NCBI GenBank assembly: GCA_022843165.1
Contig: JALHOD010000005.1
Coordinates: 62,001 to 126,000 of the forward strand
Source: Pseudorhodoplanes sp.
GTDB lineage: Bacteria; Pseudomonadota; Alphaproteobacteria; Rhizobiales; Xanthobacteraceae
Direction: 5' to 3'
DNA: 64,000 nt
Part shown: positions 37,551 through 48,873 of the stretch, piece after piece
Numbering within the stretch: the stretch's first letter is position 1
How the letters are laid out: every line of letters starts with the position of its first letter
Notes under the pieces: model-generated
What the model was told of the DNA's origin: nothing
What the model saw: the letters and a program-made list of their open reading frames with translations, nothing else
Databases searched by the model: none
Program-made: the position numbers and the translations under genes

Positions 37551-39149
37551 TCAGTTGCCCCGCAATCCGGCAATCAAGGACGTTTTCTTGGCGCGCGAAC
37601 CGGGCCGTTCCTCATAGGGCACGATCGGCAGTTCGGGCGTGCCCTGTTTTTCAGGCTGCAGGGACGGAGCGGGCTCGGCCATCGGCGCCAGCGCCGACAT
37701 GACGCGTTCCGGCGGCAGTGCGATGATGACCTCGGTGCCGACGCGCAATTTCGACTTCAGCGTGAATGTACCGGCATGTAGATCGACCAGGCTCTTGGCG
37801 ATCGGCAGACCGAGGCCGGCGCCTTGCTCGGCCGATTTGATGGCGTTGGAGCCCTGGCCGAACGAGGCCAGCACCACGGGGATTTCATCTTCCGGAATGC
37901 CGGGTCCGCTATCCTTTACGCTGAAGTATTGCCCGCCGGACGCCGTCCAGCCCACCTTGATCCAGATTTCGCCGCCCTGCGGCGTGAACTTGATGGCATT
38001 CGACAGAAGATTGAGCGCGATCTGGCGGATCGCGCGTTCGTCAGCCCAGACTCGGGGCAGATCCTGCTCAAACAATTCATGGATCGTGATGTCGCGGTTC
38101 TTGGCGCGCAGTTTCACCAAATGATGGCAATCCTCGACCACCAGCGCGAGCGGGACCGATTCCTCGTTCAGTTCGTAGCGACCGGCCTCGATGCGCGACA
38201 GATCGAGAATCTCGTTGATCAGCCCCAGCAGGTGCTGGCCGGAGGTGTGGATATCGTTGGAATAATCTTTGTAGGCGGGCACGGCATGCGCGCCGAAGAT
38301 TTCGGACTTCATCACTTCAGAGAATCCGAGAATGGCATTGAGCGGCGTGCGCAGTTCATGACTCATCTGCGCGAGGAATCGTGATTTCGAGATATTGGCG
38401 GCTTCCGCGCGGCTGCGCGCCTCGTCGGAGATCGCCTTGGCCTGTTCCAGCTCGCCGATCAGCATGTCCTTCTCGGCGCGGGCCTGCAAGGTGGCGAGCG
38501 CCGACGAATATAGGCGATGCGCGAGCAGTAGGAAATAGCCCTGCGCCGTCACCGCCATGACGGCGAGGATATAGTTGTGCAGATCGCCCTTGATCGCGAA
38601 GTTGATGGCGACGGCGGCTGTGACCGGCACGGTCGAGGCGAACACGGCGATCGGCAGGCTCCACGCCAGCATGCTCGCCACCGCCACCACCAGCAGCATG
38701 ACGAACAGCATGAACGTGCCGGTGCCTTCGGCGACGCCCACCGGCTGAATGAGATTGAACATCCAGGCGAGCCCGAAAAACAGATCGAGCATGATGAAGC
38801 GCAGACGCCAGCCCTTGATGTCGATTTCGGATTGCGGTGTGGCGAGAAATTGCCGGCATTTGGCGATGATCACGAAATGGATCATCAGCACGCCGATGGT
38901 CCAGACGGCGGCGGTGGCGGCGCCGGTCCACAGGCTCGACAGGAAGCCCACCGTTGCCACCAGCAACGGGATGACCAGCGAGGCGGACATCCGGTTCTGC
39001 GCGAACAGCCGCAGCAATTCGTAGTCGAAAATGGGCCGCGTCCCGGTGGTGGATGTCAGCCGGTCGCGCGCATCGCGAACGCGCTGCGCCGCGGCGCGCC
39101 GGCGTTTCGACGACAGGAACTGGCGCTGGTCGGTCGCGGTACTGGACAT
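37551..39149 (-). CDS. Membrane histidine kinase, PleC/PdhS-like core
   Basis: The 532-residue kinase has an N-terminal basic region and six or so hydrophobic helices (about 55-205) with no large extracytoplasmic domain. The H-box is [14 protein letters not shown] (His264) with ILGFSEVMKSEIFG. NLLSNAIKFTPQGG, DSGPGIP and GAGLGLPIAKSL complete the ATPase. A Pro/Glu-rich tail of about 45 residues ends in basic residues. The dimerisation helix matches the DivJ/PleC/PdhS class. No cognate regulator is adjacent. It may sense a membrane property and feed a DivK/CtrA-type pathway, which is inference. Confidence 0.85.
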   Translation of the reverse strand: MSSTATDQRQFLSSKRRRAAAQRVRDARDRLTSTTGTRPIFDYELLRLFAQNRMSASLVIPLLVATVGFLSSLWTGAATAAVWTIGVLMIHFVIIAKCRQFLATPQSEIDIKGWRLRFIMLDLFFGLAWMFNLIQPVGVAEGTGTFMLFVMLLVVAVASMLAWSLPIAVFASTVPVTAAVAINFAIKGDLHNYILAVMAVTAQGYFLLLAHRLYSSALATLQARAEKDMLIGELEQAKAISDEARSRAEAANISKSRFLAQMSHELRTPLNAILGFSEVMKSEIFGAHAVPAYKDYSNDIHTSGQHLLGLINEILDLSRIEAGRYELNEESVPLALVVEDCHHLVKLRAKNRDITIHELFEQDLPRVWADERAIRQIALNLLSNAIKFTPQGGEIWIKVGWTASGGQYFSVKDSGPGIPEDEIPVVLASFGQGSNAIKSAEQGAGLGLPIAKSLVDLHAGTFTLKSKLRVGTEVIIALPPERVMSALAPMAEPAPSLQPEKQGTPELPIVPYEERPGSRAKKTSLIAGLRGN

Positions 39150-39252
39150 GGGAATACGCGGTTACTCGGGGATTCAGGCTAAACTGTCCCAAAATCCTTA
39201 AGGGCAACCTTAACTAAAAGGTAAAACCACCGGTTAACGCAAAGGACGGGGC

Positions 39253-39864
39253 ATGAAACTTTATGACGGGGGCCGCGCGCCCAATCCGCGCCGGGTCCGC
39301 ATCTTTCTGGCCGAGAAGGGCATCACGGTGCCGATCGAGCCGGTGGATCTCGGTGCCCAGTCCCACAAATCGGAGCAGTTCACCGCGCTCAATCCGCTCC
39401 AGCGGCTGCCGGTTCTCATTCTGGACGACGGCACCGTTCTGACCGAATCCATCGCGATCTGCCGCTATTTCGAGGCCGTCCAGCCCGAGCCGGCGCTATT
39501 CGGGCGTGCCCCAAAGAGCGTCGCGCTGGTGGAGATGTGGCAGCGACGGCTTGAATTGAACCTGTACCTTCCGATCCAGGCCGTGTTCCGGCATCTGCAT
39601 CCCGGGATGAAGGAGATGGAGGTCCCGCAGATTTCCGCCTGGGGCGAGGTCAATAAGCCTCGCGCCATTGAATTCCTAGCCTTGCTCGACAAGGAACTGG
39701 CGAGCCGCCCCTTCATTGCCGGGGAGGAGTTCACGGTGGCCGACATTACAGGGCTGGTGGCGGTGGATTTCATGAAGCCGGCCAAGCTGCCGCTGCCGCC
39801 GGAACTGACTCATGTGACACGCTGGCACCGCGAGCTGGCTGCGCGCCCGAGCGCTGCGGCGTGA
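39253..39864 (+). CDS. Glutathione S-transferase family protein
   Basis: The 203-residue protein has a thioredoxin-like N-terminal domain (MKLYDGGRAPNPRRVRIFLAEKG; TVLTESIAICRYFE with the glutathione-binding ES pair) and an all-helical C-terminal domain (about 90-200; ADITGLVAVDFMK). It is cytosolic. The subclass and substrate are not evident. It is transcribed away from the kinase gene across a 103-bp divergent gap. Confidence 0.9.
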   Translation: MKLYDGGRAPNPRRVRIFLAEKGITVPIEPVDLGAQSHKSEQFTALNPLQRLPVLILDDGTVLTESIAICRYFEAVQPEPALFGRAPKSVALVEMWQRRLELNLYLPIQAVFRHLHPGMKEMEVPQISAWGEVNKPRAIEFLALLDKELASRPFIAGEEFTVADITGLVAVDFMKPAKLPLPPELTHVTRWHRELAARPSAAA

Positions 39865-39992
39865 CGCCGGTCCTGCCGGTATCTGAGTAGGGGTGGCCGG
39901 ACGGCCAAGCCGTCTTGAACCGGCGTCCCGCGCACCGCGACCAACTCCCGAGGCATTGCATCGATGCCGTTTGCACGCCTTTGGAGGACGTC

Positions 39993-41693
39993 ATGTCACG
40001 GACCGGTTTTGCGCTCAGGCTGTTCGCCTTGGCCGCTGCTGTATTTTGGCTGGCATTCAATCCCGCCGCCGCCCAGACGGACCCTGCGCCTGAAAAGCGC
40101 ATTGCGCTCGTCATCGGCAATTCGAATTACGAGGCGGTGAAGGCGCTGCCCAACCCCGCCAACGACGCCAAGGCGGTTGCGCAATTGTTCAACCAGGCCG
40201 GCTTCGAAGTTGTCATGGCCTTCGATCTCACCCGCGACCTGATGCGTCAGGTGGTGGCCGAGTTCGCGGCCAAGGTGGCGGAGAAGGGCCCGAATTCGGT
40301 GGCGCTGGTCTATTACGCCGGTCACGGCCTGCAGGTCGACGGCGACAACTTCCTTGTGCCGGTCGATGCGCGCTTCGAGAAGGAAGCCGATGTCGCCGAG
40401 CAGGGCGTGCGGCTTGCGGATGTGATGGCGACGCTGGAAGCGGTGCCGAGCAAGACGCGCATCGTGATCCTGGACGCCTGCCGCAACAACCCGTTCTCCG
40501 CGATCGGCGACGTGGCCGGAAAAGGTCTCGCCATCGTCGACGCGCCATCGGGCACGATCGTCGCCTATTCGACGGCGCCGGGCACCGAAGCCTTTGACGG
40601 CGCCGGCCAGCACAGCCCCTACACGGCCGCCTTCATCCGCACCGTCAAGCAGCCCAATCTTCCGATCGAGCAGCTGTTCAAGAAGGTGCGCGTCCTTGTC
40701 GACGACGTGACCGGATCGAAGCAGATGCCGTGGGAGAGTTCCTCGCTCACCAGCGACTTCGTGTTCTTCAGCAACGCCAATGCCGACGTCGCGGCCGAAT
40801 CGGCTCCGAGGCTTCAGGTGGCCGAACTGCGCACGCGTTCGGTACAGGACGCCTATCACGCCGTGGTGGCGGAAGACTCGGTCGAGTATTACGAAGAATT
40901 CGTCCGCATCTATCCGACCCATCCGCTCTGCGATCACATTCGCCGCGCGCTGTCGCGCCGGCTGCAGATGATCGCCTGGCACAAGGCGACCAAGTCGAAC
41001 TCCGCCCAGGCTTACCAGGCATTCCTGTCGAAGCACGGCAACAGCGATCTGGCGAATGCGGCGAAGAAGCTGCAGGAGCGCCCGAAGCTGGTCTCGCTGT
41101 TCCCGAAGAGCGACATCAAGATCGGCAATATCGGCAGCAAGACCGGTCCGGTGATCCCGTTCCCGAAAAACGGCAACGGTCAGAACGGCAACAATCAGAA
41201 CGGCAACAATCAGAATGGCAACAACCAGAATGGCAACACCGGCATCGGCGGTGGCATCAAGACCGGTCCGATCGTGAAGCCGAGCGGACCCGTCAATCCG
41301 CTCCCGCAGAACGGCCAGAACGGTTCCGCCAACGGCACCACGAACGGGCAGGCGACCACGCTTCCGAAGCCGAATGGCAATGTGATCAAGCTGCCCGCCG
41401 ACGGCCAGGTGGTGACACTGCCCAAGCCGGGCGAGGGCACCGTCGTCAAGAAGGATGGCGTGATCACCAAATTGCCTGAAGCCGGCAAGGTCACCACATT
41501 GCCGGTCAAGACCGGCCGCCCGGTGATCAAGCAGACCGGCACGAACGGCAATATCGGCATCATCAAAAACCAGAACGTTCAGGTGAAGCCGAAACTGAAC
41601 AATAATGTTCAAATCCGCCGCGATATCGCCATCCAGCGCAAGCCGGTGGAGCGCCAGAACGCCGGAAATTTCAACGGCCAGTTCCGCCGCTGA
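39993..41693 (+). CDS. Exported caspase-family (peptidase C14-like) protein with Asn/Gly repeats
   Basis: The 566-residue protein has a signal peptide (about 1-27, ending AAAQ). A caspase-like p20 domain follows (residues 35-270) with His111 (VYYAGHGLQ) and Cys163 (LDACRNNPF), the catalytic dyad of orthocaspases. A helical region (about 290-370) comes next. The low-complexity tail has QNGNN repeats and later KLPADGQVVTLPKPG-like units. Start 39993 is set by GGAGGACG just upstream and by the signal peptide. It probably acts in the periplasm or is secreted. The next gene is a paralogue. Confidence 0.88.
   Translation: MSRTGFALRLFALAAAVFWLAFNPAAAQTDPAPEKRIALVIGNSNYEAVKALPNPANDAKAVAQLFNQAGFEVVMAFDLTRDLMRQVVAEFAAKVAEKGPNSVALVYYAGHGLQVDGDNFLVPVDARFEKEADVAEQGVRLADVMATLEAVPSKTRIVILDACRNNPFSAIGDVAGKGLAIVDAPSGTIVAYSTAPGTEAFDGAGQHSPYTAAFIRTVKQPNLPIEQLFKKVRVLVDDVTGSKQMPWESSSLTSDFVFFSNANADVAAESAPRLQVAELRTRSVQDAYHAVVAEDSVEYYEEFVRIYPTHPLCDHIRRALSRRLQMIAWHKATKSNSAQAYQAFLSKHGNSDLANAAKKLQERPKLVSLFPKSDIKIGNIGSKTGPVIPFPKNGNGQNGNNQNGNNQNGNNQNGNTGIGGGIKTGPIVKPSGPVNPLPQNGQNGSANGTTNGQATTLPKPNGNVIKLPADGQVVTLPKPGEGTVVKKDGVITKLPEAGKVTTLPVKTGRPVIKQTGTNGNIGIIKNQNVQVKPKLNNNVQIRRDIAIQRKPVERQNAGNFNGQFRR
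41181..41240 (+). repeat. Four 15-bp tandem repeats encoding QNGNN
   Basis: The unit CAGAAYGGCAACAAY occurs four times in register within the caspase-like gene, the last copy ending ACC. It encodes the repeated pentapeptide QNGNN. The first two units are identical and the others differ by one to three bases, so copy number could vary by slippage while keeping the frame. Confidence 0.85.
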
Positions 41694-41707
41694 TACGAGC
41701 ACATGCG

Positions 41708-41743
41708 AAGGGTCGCGAGGGGGTTCCTCCCGTCGCGGCCCTT
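41708..41743 (+). terminator. Stem-loop downstream of the first caspase gene
   Basis: AAGGGTCGCGA (41708-41718) pairs with TCGCGGCCCTT (41733-41743) with one T-G pair. A T-run is lacking. It starts 15 bases after the stop and may protect the mRNA end or weakly terminate. Confidence 0.4.
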
Positions 41744-41897
41744 GATGAACTGAAACTCTTGATGCACTGAAAAGTGAATGTCGACGATGTCCGCTTCCGG
41801 CGTAATGTGCCGGCACATTGCGAGGTTGGTTTTGGGGGGGCATGGTCGCGTCATTCAGAGACGATGTCAGCCTGATCGCAGATAAAGGAGAGCTCCC

Positions 41898-43370
41898 ATG
41901 TGGCGCCGCTCGCTTGGCATGTTTCTCGGATTGAGCATCGTCGTGATGTGGCCGTTCTCCGCCGGCGCTGAATCGCGGCTGGCGCTGGTGATCGGAAATT
42001 CGGCCTACAAGACCGTGACCGTCCTGCCCAATCCCGCCAATGACGCGCAGGCGATGTCGGACATGTTGCGTGCCGCGGGCTTCGATGTGGTGTCGGCTCC
42101 GGATCTGTCGCAAGCGGACATGCGCCGGGCGATCCGGGATTTCGCCGCCAATGTCGCACTCCGGGGACCGGACACGGTCGCGCTGGTCTATTATGCCGGG
42201 CACGGGGTGCAGGTCGAGGGCGAAAACTATCTCGTCCCCGTCGACGCCAGAATCGATCGCGAGGCCGATGTCGCAATCGAAGCGGTCCGGCTCGCCGACA
42301 TCATGGCTGCGCTCGCGAGCACGCCGAGCCGCACCCGCATTGTCATTCTCGATGCCTGCCGCAACAACCCGTTCTCCTCCATCAACAGGACGACCGGCCG
42401 GGGGCTTGCGATCGTGGACGCGCCGAATGGCTCCATCGTGTCCTACGCGACAGCGCCCGGCACGGAAGCGCTCGATGGCGCGGGAAACAATTCTCCGTTC
42501 ACTGCCGCGTTGGTCGAGGTCGCGAAAGAACCCAATCTGCCGATCGAGCAGGCGCTGAAGCGCATTCGTCTTCATGTGCACAAGACGACGGAAGGCCGCC
42601 AGACTCCCTGGGAGAGTTCGTCGCTGACGGCTGATTTTGCGTTCTTTGGCGCGCCGGATTCAAAGGTGGCGTCCGGCGCCGGAACCGTGCCGAAGACAAT
42701 CGGCGCGGCGGCGAATATGGGCAAGCCTGCCGGATTCTGGCGTAAGGAATTGCAGGGCCGGTCGCCGCAGGAGGCGTTCGATGTCGTCATTCTGGAGGAC
42801 GAGGTCGATGCCTACGAGGAGTTCCTGTCGCTGCACGCGGCCTCCGCCCTGGTGCCGCGCGTGCGCGGTCTGCTCGAGCGGCGGCGTGAAATGATGACCT
42901 GGTTCACGGTGGTGAATGTCAACACTGTGCTGGCCTATGACGCGTTCCTTGAGCGCTATCCGAACAGCGATCTGGCGCCGACGGCGCGCAAAATGCGCGA
43001 CCGCGCCCGGCTGCGCGCGCAATCTGCCAATCTGACGCGCGGCATTCCTGGAATCGGCAACACGCCGCCGCCCGCGGCCATTCCCGCCAGTCTGCCGGCG
43101 GGACCGGCGACATGCTCATGCCCGGTTCCGTCGCGCAAAGCCGAGCCGACACCGCCGCCGCGCCGGCCGGGTCCGCCGCCGCGCGGTTCACGGCCGCCGG
43201 TCATCGAGGAGGAAGAGATCATTATCCGTCGTCCCCCGCCGCGCGTTGTGGGGCCGGGCTCGTCAATTACGATTGTCGGACCGACTCGAAGGCCGCCGCC
43301 GATCACCCGTCATCCGCCCACCGGCCCGCAATCCTGCAAGCCGGGCATGCGATGCTGGCAATTCCGCTGA
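41898..43370 (+). CDS. Second exported caspase-family protein with proline-rich tail
   Basis: The 490-residue paralogue of the preceding caspase-like protein has a signal peptide (1-24), p20-like domain with His102 (VYYAGHGVQ) and Cys154 (LDACRNNPF), and the same PWESSSLTADFAFF block. Its tail (from about 390) is Pro/Arg-rich with two Cys pairs, not Asn-rich. AAGGAGAG precedes the ATG. The two genes are 204 bp apart and form a diverged tandem duplication with conserved catalytic domains but unrelated C-termini. The role is unknown; envelope proteolysis or programmed death are possibilities only. Confidence 0.87.
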   Translation: MWRRSLGMFLGLSIVVMWPFSAGAESRLALVIGNSAYKTVTVLPNPANDAQAMSDMLRAAGFDVVSAPDLSQADMRRAIRDFAANVALRGPDTVALVYYAGHGVQVEGENYLVPVDARIDREADVAIEAVRLADIMAALASTPSRTRIVILDACRNNPFSSINRTTGRGLAIVDAPNGSIVSYATAPGTEALDGAGNNSPFTAALVEVAKEPNLPIEQALKRIRLHVHKTTEGRQTPWESSSLTADFAFFGAPDSKVASGAGTVPKTIGAAANMGKPAGFWRKELQGRSPQEAFDVVILEDEVDAYEEFLSLHAASALVPRVRGLLERRREMMTWFTVVNVNTVLAYDAFLERYPNSDLAPTARKMRDRARLRAQSANLTRGIPGIGNTPPPAAIPASLPAGPATCSCPVPSRKAEPTPPPRRPGPPPRGSRPPVIEEEEIIIRRPPPRVVGPGSSITIVGPTRRPPPITRHPPTGPQSCKPGMRCWQFR

Positions 43371-43376
43371 CTGCGG

Positions 43377-44246
43377 CTAACGGTCGAGCCGCGCGATGAG
43401 GCTCGACGTGTCCCAGCGCTTGCCGCCCATCTTCTGCACTTCGGAATAGAACTGATCGACCAGCGCGGTGACCGGCAGGTGCGCGCCGTTGCGGCGCGCT
43501 TCCGACAGGCAGATGCCGAGATCCTTGCGCATCCAGTCGACCGCGAAGCCGAAATCGAACTTGCCTTCGGCCATGGTCTTGTAGCGGTTTTCCATCTGCC
43601 AGGATTGCGCCGCGCCCTTGGAGATGGTGGCGATCAGCTTTTCGATGTCGAGCCCGGCTCTTTTTGCGAAATGCAGGCCTTCCGACAATCCCTGCACAAG
43701 ACCTGCGATGCAGATCTGGTTGACCATCTTGGCCAGTTGCCCGGCGCCGGGCGAGCCGAGCAGATTGCAGGCGCGGGCATAAGCCGCGATCACCTTCTCG
43801 CCGCGTGCAAAGGGTTCGGCGTCGCCGCCACACATCACCGTCAGCACGCCGTTCTCGGCGCCGGCCTGGCCGCCGGACACCGGTGCGTCGATGAAATCGA
43901 AACCGCTCTTTTTCGCGGCGTCATAGAGCTCGCGTGCAATCTCGGCCGAGGCGGTGGTGTGGTCGACGAACAGCGCGCCCTTCTTCATGCCGGCAAATGC
44001 GCCATCCACTCCCAACGTGACCTCGCGCAGGTCATTGTCGTTGCCGACGCAGCACATGACGAAGTCCTGGCCTTCGGCGGCCTGCCTGGGTGTTTTCGCG
44101 CTCTTGCCGCCGAACTGGGCGGCCCACTTGTCGGACTTCGCGCCGGTGCGATTATAGACCGTGACCTCGTGGCCGCCCTTGGTCTTCAGATGCCCCGCCA
44201 TCGGGTATCCCATCACCCCAAGCCCGAGAAAAGCAACCTTCGCCAT
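43377..44246 (-). CDS. 3-hydroxyisobutyrate dehydrogenase-like beta-hydroxyacid dehydrogenase
   Basis: The 289-residue enzyme has a Rossmann motif FLGLGVMGYPMAGHL (6-20), substrate-binding block DAPVSGGQAGAENG, and the catalytic lysine in GSPGAGQLAKMVNQ (Lys173). Members oxidise 3-hydroxyisobutyrate, tartronate semialdehyde or related acids with NAD(P). Start 44246 is supported by GGGAGGAC five bases upstream; longer frames run into the divergent promoter. Its 3' end is six bases from the convergent caspase gene. The exact substrate is not resolvable. Confidence 0.9.
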   Translation of the reverse strand: MAKVAFLGLGVMGYPMAGHLKTKGGHEVTVYNRTGAKSDKWAAQFGGKSAKTPRQAAEGQDFVMCCVGNDNDLREVTLGVDGAFAGMKKGALFVDHTTASAEIARELYDAAKKSGFDFIDAPVSGGQAGAENGVLTVMCGGDAEPFARGEKVIAAYARACNLLGSPGAGQLAKMVNQICIAGLVQGLSEGLHFAKRAGLDIEKLIATISKGAAQSWQMENRYKTMAEGKFDFGFAVDWMRKDLGICLSEARRNGAHLPVTALVDQFYSEVQKMGGKRWDTSSLIARLDR

Positions 44247-44452
44247 TATGTCCTCCCAAGAGCGCAATGCGGCGAGGAGGAAACCGGTCCGCCGGGATTG
44301 CGCGATAAATGGATAAATTCGGCCGGGTGGAGCCGACCATCGCCCTTTTTGTCCGCGCGCCAATGTGACGGCTTGTGCGCCCCCGTCAACCCGCCCTATC
44401 TAGATGGCATCACCACCACGCCGCGTGCGGCGATCGAAGCGGAGACGCGCGG

Positions 44453-45610
44453 ATGGCGCCCACCAAAGAGCAGATTCTGGATCGCCTCGCGACGGTGGCG
44501 GCCCCCGACGGCCGGAAAGTCACTGAAAGCGGGGCGCTATCCGAGATTGTGGTCAGCGACGGCAAGGTCTTCTTCTCGCTCAGTGTCGACGCCGCCGCGG
44601 TCAAGGCCTGGGAACCGGTCCGGAAGCAGGTCGAGGACGCCGTGAAATCCGTGTCCGGAGTGGTCTCGGCCATGGTCGCGCTGACGGCCGAACGCGCGGG
44701 CGGGCAGGTAGGCCGTGCGGCGCCGCCGCCGGCCGCCGCACGCGCGCAGGGGCAGGGCGGGCATGGTCACGATCATGGACAGGGACGCGCGCCCGCCGGA
44801 CCTTCCGGCGTGCCGGGCGTGAAGGCCATCATCGCCGTCGCCTCCGGCAAGGGCGGCGTGGGCAAGTCCACCACCTCGATCAATCTGGCGCTCGGTCTGC
44901 GCGATCTCGGCCTGAAGGTGGGCGTGCTGGATGCCGACATCTATGGGCCGTCGTTGCCGAAGCTGCTGGCGATCAAGGAGAAGCCACAGACCATCGGCGG
45001 CACGCGGCTGAAGCCGATCGAGCGCTATGGCCTCACGGTCATGTCGATCGGATTCCTGATCGAGGAGGAAACGCCGATGATCTGGCGGGGCCCGATGGTG
45101 ATGTCGGCGCTGACCCAGATGCTGCGCGAAGTGGCCTGGGGCGAACTCGATGTCATGGTCGTGGACATGCCGCCCGGAACCGGCGACGCCCAGCTCACCA
45201 TGGCGCAGCAGGTTCCGCTGGCCGGCGCGATCATCGTGTCGACGCCGCAGGATCTCGCGCTGATCGATGCGCGCCGCGGCATCGCCATGTTCCAGCGCGT
45301 CAATGTCCCGATTCTCGGCGTGGTCGAGAATATGAGCTATTTCCTCTGCCCGAGCTGCGGCACGCGCTCCGATATTTTCGGGCATGGCGGCGCGCGCAAG
45401 GAGGCCGAGCGCCTCAAGGTGCCGTTCCTGGGCGAAGTGCCGCTCGACATGGCGATCCGCGAGACCTCCGATTCCGGTCTGCCGATTGTCGCCACGCAAC
45501 CCGACAGCGCCCATGCCAAGGCCTATCGCGCGATCGCGGAAAATGTCCGCAGCGCCTTGTCGGGAGCGGGCGCCGCGCGCGCCGCGCCGAAGATCGTGAT
45601 CGAGGCCTAG
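44453..45610 (+). CDS. mrp: Mrp/NBP35-family iron-sulfur carrier ATPase
   Basis: The 385-residue P-loop protein has an N-terminal MIP18-like domain (1-80), then a linker with a His-rich patch (GQGGHGHDHGQGRA). The ATPase follows with Walker A ASGKGGVGKSTT (Lys138), DADIYGPSLPKLL, and the cluster-binding pair CPSC (Cys299 and Cys302). It loads or carries Fe-S clusters. Start 44453 follows GGAGA by seven bases. The His patch in the linker is unusual to my memory and might bind metal. Confidence 0.92.
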   Translation: MAPTKEQILDRLATVAAPDGRKVTESGALSEIVVSDGKVFFSLSVDAAAVKAWEPVRKQVEDAVKSVSGVVSAMVALTAERAGGQVGRAAPPPAAARAQGQGGHGHDHGQGRAPAGPSGVPGVKAIIAVASGKGGVGKSTTSINLALGLRDLGLKVGVLDADIYGPSLPKLLAIKEKPQTIGGTRLKPIERYGLTVMSIGFLIEEETPMIWRGPMVMSALTQMLREVAWGELDVMVVDMPPGTGDAQLTMAQQVPLAGAIIVSTPQDLALIDARRGIAMFQRVNVPILGVVENMSYFLCPSCGTRSDIFGHGGARKEAERLKVPFLGEVPLDMAIRETSDSGLPIVATQPDSAHAKAYRAIAENVRSALSGAGAARAAPKIVIEA

Positions 45611-45615
45611 CGTCA

Positions 45616-46197
45616 ATGGCGGAAAGCGTTTTGCCGCCGCCTGCGGCGGCTGTGTCGGTCCGTCCGGCCTATGTCGCCGCCGCGATTCTCGCATTGGCGA
45701 CGATGGTGGCGGCGATTGCGATCGACAATATCTGGCTTCTGAATTTCGTGCATGTCATGGCGGGTGTGTTGTGGACCGGGATCGACCTGTTCCTCGGCTT
45801 TGTGCTGGGGCCGATCCTGCGCCGGATGTCGTTCGACACGCGCCGCGCGATCACCGCCGCGCTGATCCCGCGCACCATGATCCTGATGCCGACGCTTGCG
45901 ATCATCACCGGCACCGCCGGCTGGTTTCTGGCCAAGCGCATGGGCTATCTCGAGCTCGGCTATCCGGAATTCTACTGGGTGGCGGCCGCGCTGGTGATCA
46001 TCACGATTCTGACCGTGCAGGGGCTCGGCATCCTGACCCCGACCAACATCCTCGTCTTTCTGGAAATGCAGAAACCGAATCCGGACGGCGAGAAGATCGG
46101 CCGCTGGATGAAAACCTATGTGCGGGTGGTTGCGATCCAGGGGCTCATGCAGATCGCCATCATCGTCGTCATGGCGCGTTTCGGCGCCGGGCTTTAG
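45616..46197 (+). CDS. Small polytopic membrane protein, CopD/DUF2269-like
   Basis: The 193-residue protein has about five hydrophobic helices (roughly 18-38, 43-65, 82-104, 118-140 and 165-188). The second begins with FVHVMAGVLWTGIDLFLGFV. A conserved-looking His in a helix followed by GVLWTG resembles the haem- or copper-related CopD/DUF2269 group. It starts five bases after mrp, so the two are likely co-transcribed. The function is unknown; the family call is tentative. Confidence 0.65.
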   Translation: MAESVLPPPAAAVSVRPAYVAAAILALATMVAAIAIDNIWLLNFVHVMAGVLWTGIDLFLGFVLGPILRRMSFDTRRAITAALIPRTMILMPTLAIITGTAGWFLAKRMGYLELGYPEFYWVAAALVIITILTVQGLGILTPTNILVFLEMQKPNPDGEKIGRWMKTYVRVVAIQGLMQIAIIVVMARFGAGL

Positions 46198-46302
46198 ACC
46201 GCGTCAGATCATTTGACCACAGCCGCAACAGCCCCGATTCGCGACCAGTGCGGCCAAAGCCGGCGGGCGGCGATCCTTTTCGCATTGACGCCTGCTCCTT
46301 GA

Positions 46303-48805
<2,503 letters not shown>

Positions 48806-48824
48806 ACGCGAAGCGATCCCGATG

Positions 48825-48857
48825 AAAAGCCCCGAAGCATGGCTTCGGGGCTTTTTT
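48825..48857. terminator. Bidirectional terminator between dctP copy 2 and dctM
   Basis: AGCCCCGAAGC (48828-48838) and its complement (48842-48852) form an 11-bp stem around a three-base loop. AAA precedes it and TTTTT follows it, so it can end transcripts from both convergent genes. Confidence 0.88.
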
Positions 48858-48873
48858 CATGTCCGTCTTTGCG

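Noticed and set aside
41181-41240. CRISPR-like array
   Set aside because: The 15-bp units are contiguous, coding and without spacers.
39996-42581. 861-codon minus-strand ORF spanning both caspase-like genes
   Set aside because: It is antisense to two genes with signal peptides, ribosome sites and catalytic motifs; no domain is visible in the antisense frame.
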